Of a stretch of DNA of 45,762 nucleotides, positions 34,293 through 41,753 are shown in pieces. The translations under genes and the position numbers were made by a program. The DNA comes from Methylobacter sp. (GTDB taxonomy: Bacteria; Pseudomonadota; Gammaproteobacteria; Methylococcales; Methylomonadaceae). The stretch spans positions 1 through 45,762 of the forward strand of contig NZ_JALOCF010000038.1 of assembly GCF_023227905.1 (NCBI RefSeq), in the 5' to 3' direction. Below the pieces are notes generated by a model, which had not been told where the DNA came from, ran no database searches, and saw only the letters and a program-made list of their open reading frames with translations. Within the stretch, counting starts at the first letter, position 1; every line of letters starts with the position of its first letter.

Positions 34293-35120
34293 ATGCCGCA
34301 AAGTAACATCATGCCGGGATTTCGCCCGGCCATCAGTTTTACCCTGGTCTATCTGGCGCTGATCGTGCTGATTCCGCTCAGCGCGATGCTGCTGAAAACG
34401 TTCCAGCTGAGCCTCGACGAGTACTGGGCGATACTGACTAATCAGCGTGTACTGGCTTCGTTTCGGCTCAGCTTCGGCGCATCGCTGATTGCCGCCGCCG
34501 TGGCTGCGGTGTTCGGCTTTATCATCGCCTGGTCGCTGGTGCGCTATACGTTTCCCGGCAAGCGTCTGTTCGACGCGCTGATCGATCTGCCGTTTGCCTT
34601 GCCGACCGCCGTGGCCGGTATCGTGCTGGCAGCGATCTACGAACCCAACGGTTGGGTCGGCAAGCTGGTGATGGACGGCACCGGAATACAAATTGCTTAC
34701 AAGCCGCTGGGCATCGTGTTCGCGTTGATTTTCATCGGCTTACCGTTTGTGGTGCGCACCATCGAGCCGGTGTTGCAGGAATTCGACACCACGATGGAAG
34801 AAGCCGCCGCCAGTCTTGGCGCGACGCGTTTGCAAGCGTTTGTCAAAGTGATTCTGCCCAATATCCTGCCGGCCACCATTACCGGCTTTGCGCTGGCATT
34901 TGCGCGTGGCGTCGGCGAGTACGGCTCGGTGATCTTTATTGCCGGCAATATGCCGTATATCTCTGAAATCGTGCCGCTTTTAATTATCACCAAACTGGAA
35001 CAATACGATTATCCCGGAGCAACCGCGATCGGCTTGACCATGCTGATTTTGTCGTTTCTGTTGCTGTTACTGATTAACGGACTGCAATGGTGGGTACGCC
35101 GCCGTTCGGGACAACTATGA
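34293..35120 (+). CDS. cysT: Sulfate ABC transporter permease CysT (CysU)
   Basis: One of the two inner-membrane permeases of the sulfate importer, 275 aa with about six membrane helices. It shows the binding-protein-dependent transport signature near EEAAASLGATRLQAFVKVILPNILP (about 170-195), the EAA loop that contacts CysA. GVGEYGSVIFIAGN and LIDLPFALPTAVAGI are typical of CysT. It follows sbp by 131 nt and precedes cysW by about 10 nt. Confidence 0.95.
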   Translation: MPQSNIMPGFRPAISFTLVYLALIVLIPLSAMLLKTFQLSLDEYWAILTNQRVLASFRLSFGASLIAAAVAAVFGFIIAWSLVRYTFPGKRLFDALIDLPFALPTAVAGIVLAAIYEPNGWVGKLVMDGTGIQIAYKPLGIVFALIFIGLPFVVRTIEPVLQEFDTTMEEAAASLGATRLQAFVKVILPNILPATITGFALAFARGVGEYGSVIFIAGNMPYISEIVPLLIITKLEQYDYPGATAIGLTMLILSFLLLLLINGLQWWVRRRSGQL

Positions 35121-35130
35121 GAGCTTTGTG

Positions 35131-36006
35131 ATGAATGCCATTTCCGCCCCTTCTTTTATCGCTTCAAAAAAGCTGACGCTGTCGGATCCAGACTGGGTTC
35201 GATACGCCTTGATCGGACTCACGCTGGGCATTATCGGCTTGTTTCTGGTGTTGCCGCTGCTGACCGTGCTGGTTGAGGCTTTTGCCAAGGGTTGGACGGC
35301 CTACAGTTACAGCCTTATGCACCCCGACGCGCTGGCATCGATGAGGCTGACGCTGTTGATTGCATTAATCACGGTGCCGCTGACCACCGTGTTTGGCGTT
35401 TCCGCCGCTTGGGCGATAGCCCGTTTCGACTTTCGCGGCAAAAGCCTGCTGACCACGCTGATCGATCTGCCGTTTTCGGTATCGCCGGTGATTGCCGGTT
35501 TGATTTATGTGCTGATTTTCGGGGCGCAAGGCTGGCTGGGGCCTTGGTTTTCCGAGCATGACATCAAGATCATTTTCGCGGTGCCGGGGATTATTTTGGC
35601 AACCTTGTTTGTGACCTTCCCGTTCGTTGCCAGAGAGCTGATTCCGCTGATGCAGGAAATCGGCCATGAAGAAGAGGAAGCGGCTTTATCGCTAGGCGCC
35701 AGCGGCTGGCAAACCTTTTTCAAAGTCACTATCCCGAACGTCAAATGGGGCCTGCTGAATGGCGTGTTGCTGTGTAACGCCAGGGCGATGGGCGAGTTCG
35801 GCGCCGTCTCGGTGGTGTCCGGCCATATCCGCGGACTGACCAACACGCTGCCGCTGCATGTCGAAGTCAGTTACAACGAATACGATTTTGTCGGCTCCTT
35901 CGCGGGCGCTTCGCTACTGGCAGCCTTGGCCGTGGTGACGCTGGTGTTTAAGACCGTGCTGGAATGGAAGCAAAATCAAGATAAAAAGCTAAAGGCACAA
36001 GGCTAA
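35131..36006 (+). CDS. cysW: Sulfate ABC transporter permease CysW
   Basis: Second permease of the sulfate importer, about 291 aa with six membrane helices. The EAA loop reads EEEAALSLGASGWQTFFKVTIPN (about 190-212), and MGEFGAVSVVSGHIRG and NTLPLHVEV are typical of CysW. I chose ATG 35131; a GTG directly upstream at 35128 is in frame. The last six codons and the stop lie within the left arm of an inverted repeat whose right arm is in the cysW-cysA gap, so the C-terminus (KKLKAQG) may have been shaped by repeat insertion. Confidence 0.94.
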   Translation: MNAISAPSFIASKKLTLSDPDWVRYALIGLTLGIIGLFLVLPLLTVLVEAFAKGWTAYSYSLMHPDALASMRLTLLIALITVPLTTVFGVSAAWAIARFDFRGKSLLTTLIDLPFSVSPVIAGLIYVLIFGAQGWLGPWFSEHDIKIIFAVPGIILATLFVTFPFVARELIPLMQEIGHEEEEAALSLGASGWQTFFKVTIPNVKWGLLNGVLLCNARAMGEFGAVSVVSGHIRGLTNTLPLHVEVSYNEYDFVGSFAGASLLAALAVVTLVFKTVLEWKQNQDKKLKAQG

Positions 36007-36061
36007 AGAGGTGAGCGGGACAGAGAATGTTTTCCTCTTTCGCCTTTAACCTTGTGCCTTT
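35991..36061. repeat. Inverted repeat spanning the cysW stop codon
   Basis: AAAGGCACAAGGCTAAAG (35991-36008) and CTTTAACCTTGTGCCTTT (36044-36061) match in 17 of 18 positions as an inverted pair around a 35-nt centre. The left arm contains the last codons and TAA of cysW. It looks like a palindromic dispersed repeat inserted at the gene end, and its RNA would form a large hairpin between cysW and cysA. Confidence 0.65.
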
Positions 36062-36099
36062 CATCGTTCAACTGAATTTAAAATATTTAGAGAAATCCC

Positions 36100-37137
36100 A
36101 TGAGCATTAGCGTAAATCACCTCAGTAAATATTTTGGCGCGTTTACCGCGCTGGACAATATCAACCTTGACATTCCAGAAGGCGAATTAGTCGCCTTATT
36201 GGGGCCTTCCGGCTGCGGCAAAACCACTTTGCTGCGCATTATTGCCGGTCTGGAACAGGCCGATCAGGGCGATGTCTTCTTGAAAGGCGATAAGGTCACC
36301 GACAAACCGGTCAAAAACCGCCAGATCGGTTTTGTGTTCCAGCATTACGCCTTGTTCCGGCATATGAGCGTATTTGAGAACGTGGCGTTCGGCTTAAGAG
36401 TCAAGCCTAGACGGGAGAGGCTCAGTGATGCGGACATAACAAAAAAAGTCCATGCGTTATTGGAGCTGGTGCAACTGGACTGGCTGCATGACCGTTATCC
36501 CGATCAACTGTCCGGCGGCCAGCGTCAGCGTATTGCCTTGGCACGCGCCCTGGCCGTGGAACCTTCCGTGCTGTTGCTGGACGAACCGTTCGGCGCGCTG
36601 GATGCCAGTGTGCGCAAGGATTTGCGCCAATGGCTGCGTAATTTGCATCACGACTTGAACGTCACCAGTATTTTTGTCACCCATGACCAGGAAGAAGCCA
36701 TGGAAGTCGCCAGCCAGGTTGTGGTGCTCAACCACGGACGCATCGAACAGCAAGGTTCGCCCAGCGATATTTACGATCATCCGGCCAATGCTTTCGTGTC
36801 CCGTTTTATCGGGCAGACCAATATCTTTGATCTGGGCCAGCAAGATAACGACTGGCTGCAAACAGCGGGACTGTTGACGCCGCAGCAAGGCAAAATCGCC
36901 CATGTCCGCCCTCATGACATCGTCATTGAGAAGCCGACGGCTGACAGCGACGCGTTTGTAACGCTAAAAGACTGGCAGCATCTGGGCTCCCTGATCCGCA
37001 TCGAGCTGGTCAACAGCGCCAGTAATCCGGCGGTGAGCGTTTATGCAGAGATGCCCAATGACCAGTTCAAGCGCTTGCACCTGAACAGAGGCGACAAGGT
37101 GGATCTGCGCATACGCCATGCACATTGGTTTCATTAG
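36100..37137 (+). CDS. cysA: Sulfate/thiosulfate ABC transporter ATP-binding protein
   Basis: ATPase that powers sulfate import through CysTW. It is 345 aa. Walker A GPSGCGKTT (about 35-43), Q-loop FVFQHYALF, signature LSGGQRQRIALARA, Walker B VLLLDEPFGALD and the H-loop VTHDQEEA are intact. A C-terminal TOBE-like regulatory part follows (about 240-345; IAHVRPHDIVIEK). It is the last gene of sbp-cysT-cysW-cysA. A 336-nt repeat-containing gap separates it from cysB. Confidence 0.96.
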   Translation: MSISVNHLSKYFGAFTALDNINLDIPEGELVALLGPSGCGKTTLLRIIAGLEQADQGDVFLKGDKVTDKPVKNRQIGFVFQHYALFRHMSVFENVAFGLRVKPRRERLSDADITKKVHALLELVQLDWLHDRYPDQLSGGQRQRIALARALAVEPSVLLLDEPFGALDASVRKDLRQWLRNLHHDLNVTSIFVTHDQEEAMEVASQVVVLNHGRIEQQGSPSDIYDHPANAFVSRFIGQTNIFDLGQQDNDWLQTAGLLTPQQGKIAHVRPHDIVIEKPTADSDAFVTLKDWQHLGSLIRIELVNSASNPAVSVYAEMPNDQFKRLHLNRGDKVDLRIRHAHWFH

Positions 37138-37473
37138 CCGAGGTTGCCGGGCTACATTACGCACCCGCTTAGACGGAAAGTCCGTAAACAATTAACTACG
37201 AAGAGCACGAAGGTAAAAAATTCATCTCGTTTCCACGCACTGCGTGGAAACGAGGGTAATTATCAGGTCAAAAAACAATAGTCAGCGTAAGGCGCGCAGC
37301 ACGCCCACTCTAATCAACGTGCATGACAGAGCAAATAACAAATCACCGTATTTAATCCCCTCTAAAACGCCGTGTTCTTCGTGTCTTCGTGGTTTTATGC
37401 TTTAATTCGATGCCGATGAGAAATCGTACTGCTCCACGCTATCTGATATTTTAAACAAGGAACGCCCCATTAA
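37138..37473. other. 336-nt intergenic region between cysA and cysB, repeat-rich
   Basis: Noncoding. Two imperfect CACGAAG-type segments face each other, ACGAAGAGCACGAAGG (37198-37213) and the reverse-oriented GTTCTTCGTGTCTTCGTGG (about 37374-37392). Between them lies the perfect palindrome at 37226-37254. No TTAGAT-N6-ATCTAA site was found before cysB; only an isolated TATCTGATA (near 37440) is present. AAGGAA at 37457-37462 is a somewhat distant ribosome binding site for cysB. Confidence 0.6.
37226..37254. repeat. CTCGTTTCCACGCA palindrome upstream of cysB
   Basis: CTCGTTTCCACGCA (37226-37239) and TGCGTGGAAACGAG (37241-37254) are perfect 14-bp arms around a single base. A sister element lies at 38416-38444 on the other side of cysB. 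Related CTCGTTCCCACGC...GCGTGGGAACGAG sequences are widespread dispersed repeats in bacteria. Confidence 0.75.
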
Positions 37474-38376
37474 ATGAACTTAAGCCAAATCGAACTGCTT
37501 CGCGTGCTTCAGGAAAACGATTTCAGCCTTTCAAAAGCGGCAGAGAAAATGCACATCGTGCAGTCGGCGGTCAGCCGGCAGTTGCAACTGTTTGAGGCGG
37601 AGCTGGGTTCGCCGATCTATGAACGCCAAGGCAAAAAACTGATAGGTTTGACTTCCTTGGGGCAGCGCATCATGGAAGAAGTCGCAACCATTAACATGGC
37701 CAAAAAAAATATTCAGACCATCGCGGCCGATTATGTCGACAGCAATCAGGGCGTGCTGCACATTGCGACCACGCACACCCAGGCCAAGTATTTTTTACCG
37801 AAGCCTATCCTGCGCTTCAGGGAAAAATATCCCGGTGTCAGGATTTATATGATTGAAGCGTCGCCCGAGCAGTTGATTGATAAACTGCACGCCCGGAAAG
37901 CGGATATTGCCATCTGCACTGAAAAAATCGGCGAGGATGCCGACCTGGTCGTCAAACCCTGTTATGAATGGCATCATTCGGCGGTAGTGACGCAAAACCA
38001 TGCGTTAAGCGAGGGCGACATTTCTCTTGAACGGCTCGCCTCATATCCGATACTCACCTACAGTTTCGGTTTTACCGGACGCTCAAATATCGAGACCGCG
38101 TTTAAAAACACCAGCATGGAACTGGATATTATCCTGGCCGCCGCCGATACCGACGTGATCAAGACCTACGTCCGCTTGGGGATGGGCGTCGGCATTATTG
38201 CCGGTATGGCCTATGACCAGGCGATGGATCAGGATCTGGTGGCGCGGGATTTATCGCATCTGATCCCCAGCTCAAGAACCAAAATCGCTTATCTGAAAAA
38301 CAACTACCTGCCTTTATACACGCAGCACTTTATCGACGAGCTGCTGATTGCGGCTAAAGAGCTTAATCTCCATTAA
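37474..38376 (+). CDS. cysB: LysR-family regulator, CysB type
   Basis: Transcription activator of sulfate-assimilation genes, 300 aa. The N-terminal winged helix-turn-helix reads FSLSKAAEKMHIVQSAVSRQLQLFE (about 17-41). The CysB-family effector domain follows, with ATTHTQAKYFLPKPILRFREKYPG and SFGFTGRSNIETAF. The Thr residues in TTHTQ correspond to the sulfate or acetylserine site in known CysB/Cbl proteins. Cbl is an alternative name, but the location directly after sbp-cysTWA supports a local sulfur regulator. It is the best candidate to bind the shared palindromes before oscA and sbp. Confidence 0.92.
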   Translation: MNLSQIELLRVLQENDFSLSKAAEKMHIVQSAVSRQLQLFEAELGSPIYERQGKKLIGLTSLGQRIMEEVATINMAKKNIQTIAADYVDSNQGVLHIATTHTQAKYFLPKPILRFREKYPGVRIYMIEASPEQLIDKLHARKADIAICTEKIGEDADLVVKPCYEWHHSAVVTQNHALSEGDISLERLASYPILTYSFGFTGRSNIETAFKNTSMELDIILAAADTDVIKTYVRLGMGVGIIAGMAYDQAMDQDLVARDLSHLIPSSRTKIAYLKNNYLPLYTQHFIDELLIAAKELNLH

Positions 38377-38415
38377 CCGGAGGCGAATCTAGTACTCAGT
38401 CAATCTTGTTTCTTT

Positions 38416-38444
38416 CTCGTTCCCGCGCAGCGCGTGGGAACGAG
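38416..38444. repeat. CTCGTTCCC palindrome between cysB and chrA
   Basis: CTCGTTCCC (38416-38424) pairs with GGGAACGAG (38436-38444), and a G-U pair plus three further pairs extend the stem to a 3-nt loop. It is a relative of the palindrome at 37226-37254. It sits 26 nt before the AAGGA ribosome binding site of chrA and may affect its expression or end the cysB transcript. Confidence 0.65.
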
Positions 38445-38481
38445 GTAAAATCCCATCCACACCTGATCGAAGGAAAATCCC

Positions 38482-39837
38482 ATGGAACGACCGCAACCCG
38501 TGAGCTTCGGCGAAGCTTTCCGCTTCTGGCTCAAACTCGGCTTTATTAGCTTCGGCGGCCCTGCCGGACAGATCGCGATCATGCATCAGGAATTGGTCGA
38601 GCGGCGGCGCTGGATCTCGGAAAAGCGCTTCCTGCATGCGCTGAATTACTGCATGTTGTTGCCAGGCCCTGAAGCGCAGCAACTTGCGGTTTATCTCGGC
38701 TGGCTGATGCATCGCACTTGGGGCGGCGTAATTGCGGGACTGTTGTTTATCCTGCCGTCGCTGTTCCTGCTGATCCTGCTCAGCTGGGTTTACCTGAGCT
38801 TCGGTCAGGTTTCGGCGGTGGCCGGCGCGCTTTACGGTATCAAACCCGCCGTCACCGCCATCGTGCTGTTCGCAGCTTATCGCATCGGCTCGCGCGCTTT
38901 AAAAAACAGCTTGCTGTGGACGCTTGCGGCGTTGGCTTTTGTCGCCATTTTCGCATTGCATGCACCGTTCCCGTTGATCGTATTGATCGCGGCCTGTCTC
39001 GGAGCCATCGGCGGGCGAATCGTCCCCGACAAATTTGCGGTCGGCGGCGGCCATGGAGCGGCCAAGCAAAGCTTTGGCCCTGCTCTGATTGATGACGATA
39101 CGCCGACGCCGGATCATGCCCGGTTCTGTTGGCTTCACCTGGTTAAAATCGCGGCAACCGGGTTGATTTTGTGGGGCGGCGTGATGGGCTTGCTGTGCGG
39201 GCAATATGGCTGGAACGGCGCGCTGACGCAGATGGGCTGGTTTTTCACCAAAGCCGCGCTGCTGACTTTCGGCGGCGCTTATGCGGTCTTGCCCTATGTC
39301 TACCAGGGCGCGGTCGAACATTACCATTGGCTGAGCGCGACGCAAATGATCGACGGTTTGGCGCTCGGCGAAACCACGCCCGGCCCGCTGATCATGATCG
39401 TCACTTTCGTCGGGTTCCTGGGCGGCTGGAGCCAGTTGCCGTTCGGCCCCGATGCGTTATTAACAGGCGGTGTGGCCGCGGCCGCTGTCGTGACTTATTT
39501 CACGTTCCTGCCCAGTTTCCTGTTCATCCTGGCAGGCGGCCCGCTGGTCGAATCGACCCACGGCAATTTAAAATTCACCGCGCCGCTGTCGGCAATTACC
39601 GCTGCCGTAGTCGGCGTGATTTTGAATCTCGCGGTGTTCTTTGCCTGGCATGTGTTTTGGCCGCAAGGTTTTGAAGGCCGTTTCGACGGTATTGCCGCGT
39701 TGATCGGGACGGGTGCGTTGCTGGCATTGCTCCGTTACAAGGCGGGTGTGATTCCGGTCATCGCTGCTTGCGGCGCGGCCGGGCTGTTATTTTTGTTCGT
39801 TAAACCCTGGCTTGCCATGCAAGGGATTTTCCTATGA
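38482..39837 (+). CDS. chrA: Chromate transporter ChrA (two CHR domains)
   Basis: Inner-membrane protein of the CHR superfamily, which expels chromate. It is 451 aa with about 10-12 membrane segments and two homologous halves. The N-terminal half has KLGFISFGGPAGQIAIMHQE...LLPGPEAQQLA, and the C-terminal half has TFGGAYAVLPYVYQ...LALGETTPGPLIM. AAGGA at 38470-38474 supports the ATG. Chromate enters cells through sulfate transporters, so location right after the cysTWA-cysB cluster is functionally coherent. Sulfate transport by CHR proteins has also been discussed. Confidence 0.94.
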   Translation: MERPQPVSFGEAFRFWLKLGFISFGGPAGQIAIMHQELVERRRWISEKRFLHALNYCMLLPGPEAQQLAVYLGWLMHRTWGGVIAGLLFILPSLFLLILLSWVYLSFGQVSAVAGALYGIKPAVTAIVLFAAYRIGSRALKNSLLWTLAALAFVAIFALHAPFPLIVLIAACLGAIGGRIVPDKFAVGGGHGAAKQSFGPALIDDDTPTPDHARFCWLHLVKIAATGLILWGGVMGLLCGQYGWNGALTQMGWFFTKAALLTFGGAYAVLPYVYQGAVEHYHWLSATQMIDGLALGETTPGPLIMIVTFVGFLGGWSQLPFGPDALLTGGVAAAAVVTYFTFLPSFLFILAGGPLVESTHGNLKFTAPLSAITAAVVGVILNLAVFFAWHVFWPQGFEGRFDGIAALIGTGALLALLRYKAGVIPVIAACGAAGLLFLFVKPWLAMQGIFL

Positions 39838-40197
39838 ACAGGATAGGGCAATTGACCCGGCAAAAAGGCTTAAGCTTGCACTGCTTCCCAATTTTCAAAT
39901 GAGTCCGCCGAGGGCGAAGTTTTAGCTTCACAAAACGGGTATTGGCGCTTATCAATTAGATACAAGATTCTATGAGGGAGGCGCTGATTAAATCCTTCGG
40001 CAGGCTCATGACGAACGGTAAGTTGTTGGTTTAGTTCATTGAGAGCTTAGCGAACCATGAGCGAAATCGATTTGTTCAGCGCTTCCTTAGCGAACGTTAC
40101 CGGTTGACAGTAAAATGAAAGTAATTATCGACTAATATAGCCGGTATTATCCGCTTTCAATTTTGGCTTTTTCCGACAATAACTTGTGAACAACTCA
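39838..40197. other. 360-nt intergenic region between chrA and nhaD
   Basis: I see no gene here. It holds the MITE-like element at 39977-40086. The last 60 nt should contain the nhaD promoter, but I could not define it. Confidence 0.5.
39977..40086. repeat. MITE-like imperfect palindrome
   Basis: The ends GGAGGCGCTGATTAAATC (39977-39994) and GATTTGTTCAGCGCTTCC (40069-40086) are inverted copies matching at 15 of 18 positions. Inside, GGCTCATG and CATGAGCG form a second inverted pair, and CTTCGGCAGGCTCATGACGAACGG resembles a dispersed repeat seen in many gammaproteobacteria. No coding capacity. Confidence 0.5.
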
Positions 40198-41556
40198 ATG
40201 CATAAACTATCTATTGCTTTATTGCTTTTTTTCACTTTACCCGCCCAAGCCGCTGAGTTAACCCCGATGCTCGGGCAGACCGGCTCAATGATCGGTATCG
40301 TTTGTTTGGCGATGTTCGTTATTTCTTACGGTTTCGTGATGACCGAGGAATTTACCGGCCTAAGAAAATCCAAACCGGTCATCATGGCGTCGGGGTTTAT
40401 CTGGATATTGGCCGCTTACCTGGCGATTCAAAACGGCTATGATCGCGAAGCCATCAGAGGCAGACTGATGCACGATTTGATGAACTATGCGGAGCTGTTG
40501 TTATTCTTGCTGGTGTCGATGACCTACACCAATGCGATGACGGAAAGGAACGTCTTCGAAGTATTGCGAAGCTGGTTAAGCAACAAACATTTCAGCTATC
40601 GGCAACTGTTCTGGATTACCGGCATCATCGCCTTTTTCCTGTCTTCTTTTGCCAATAACATGACCACGGCCTTATTGGTCGGGGCAGTGGTGATGGCATT
40701 CGCCGATAAAGATGCCAAAAATTTTGTTAATCTCAGTTTCATCAATATTGTCGTGGCGGCCAATGCGGGCGGGGCGTTCAGTCCCTTCGGCGACATTACC
40801 ACGCTGATGGTCTGGCAGTCGGGCCGTGTGCCTTTCATCGAATTCTTCCAGCTGTTTATCCCTGCTTTACTGAATTTCGCCGTACCTGCGCTCTGCATGC
40901 AATTTTTTGTACCTAACACATTGCCACCGGTCGCTAAACAAAAAGAAAAGGTTCGGCTTAAAACGGGCGCCAAGCGAATCATGGCTTTCTTTATCCTGAC
41001 GATTGTTTTCGCGATTCTCGGGGAGCAGTATTTATTTATCCCGCCTTTTATGGGCATGATGGTCGGGCTGTCATTTTTAATGATGTTGAGTTACCACTTT
41101 TCAATATCGAATGCATTTGAAGGCCATTACGACATTTTCAATTGCGTGCGCGATTCGGAGTGGGATACGTTACTGTTTTTCTTTGGCGTGGTGTTCGCGG
41201 TCGGCGGGCTCCAATTCATCGGTTACCTCGACCTGATGTCGCACACGCTGTACGTCGATATGGGGCCGACCCAGGCCAATATCATATTAGGCATTTTATC
41301 TTCGGTTATCGATAACATTCCGGTGATGTTTTCGGTGCTGAGCATGCATCCTGAAATGAATACCGCCCAATGGCAGTTGATTACCCTGACCACCGGTGTC
41401 GGCGGCTCGTTGCTATCGGTCGGCTCGGCCGCCGGCGTTGCGTTAATGGGACAAGGCAAAGGCTTTTATACGTTTGTGGGCCATCTTAAGTGGATGCCGG
41501 TTATCTTGCTGGGTTATATCATCAGTATTTATGCCCATTTGATGCTCAATGGGTAA
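40198..41556 (+). CDS. nhaD: Sodium:proton antiporter NhaD
   Basis: Exports Na+ in exchange for H+, keeping sodium low and pH stable. About 452 aa from ATG 40198 (a GTG four codons upstream is possible). The N-terminus MHKLSIALLLFFTLPAQAAE is signal-like, followed by about 12 membrane helices. The NhaD/ArsB superfamily motifs are clear: SFANNMTTALLVGAVVM and NAGGAFSPFGDITTLMVWQ, with a second half SVIDNIPVMFSVL and GSLLSVGSAAGVALMG. No good Shine-Dalgarno precedes either start. Together with SulP and UspA it forms an ion-homeostasis group. Confidence 0.93.
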   Translation: MHKLSIALLLFFTLPAQAAELTPMLGQTGSMIGIVCLAMFVISYGFVMTEEFTGLRKSKPVIMASGFIWILAAYLAIQNGYDREAIRGRLMHDLMNYAELLLFLLVSMTYTNAMTERNVFEVLRSWLSNKHFSYRQLFWITGIIAFFLSSFANNMTTALLVGAVVMAFADKDAKNFVNLSFINIVVAANAGGAFSPFGDITTLMVWQSGRVPFIEFFQLFIPALLNFAVPALCMQFFVPNTLPPVAKQKEKVRLKTGAKRIMAFFILTIVFAILGEQYLFIPPFMGMMVGLSFLMMLSYHFSISNAFEGHYDIFNCVRDSEWDTLLFFFGVVFAVGGLQFIGYLDLMSHTLYVDMGPTQANIILGILSSVIDNIPVMFSVLSMHPEMNTAQWQLITLTTGVGGSLLSVGSAAGVALMGQGKGFYTFVGHLKWMPVILLGYIISIYAHLMLNG

Positions 41557-41598
41557 GGGTATCTCTTTTTTAATCACAAAGCCGATTCTGTGAGTATC

Positions 41599-41653
41599 CA
41601 AAGCCAGCTTTGAACTCCCGAAAGCGTGTTATCGAAGTTCAAAGCTGGCTTTG
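41599..41653. repeat. Inverted repeat between nhaD and sulP
   Basis: CAAAGCCAGCTTTGAACT (41599-41616) and AGTTCAAAGCTGGCTTTG (41636-41653) are perfect 18-bp arms around a 19-nt loop. There is no downstream T tract. It may end the nhaD transcript as an RNA hairpin, or be a dispersed palindrome. Confidence 0.7.
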
Positions 41654-41753
41654 AACATTAGATGAGTGGGCACCAATAGGCTGAATAGTTATATAATTTT
41701 TGACACTCTCCGGCTATGTTCCCACATGGCCGTTTTTAATTTACTGGACTGAA

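Noticed and set aside
39834..39902. 22-codon frame overlapping the chrA stop (ATGA)
   Set aside because: Too short, no family match and no further evidence of translation.
41651..41697. TTGAAC ... TATAAT as the sulP promoter
   Set aside because: TATAAT at 41692 is a good -10 box but TTGAAC is about 35 nt upstream of it, far beyond the usual 16-18 nt, and no other -35 box is convincing.
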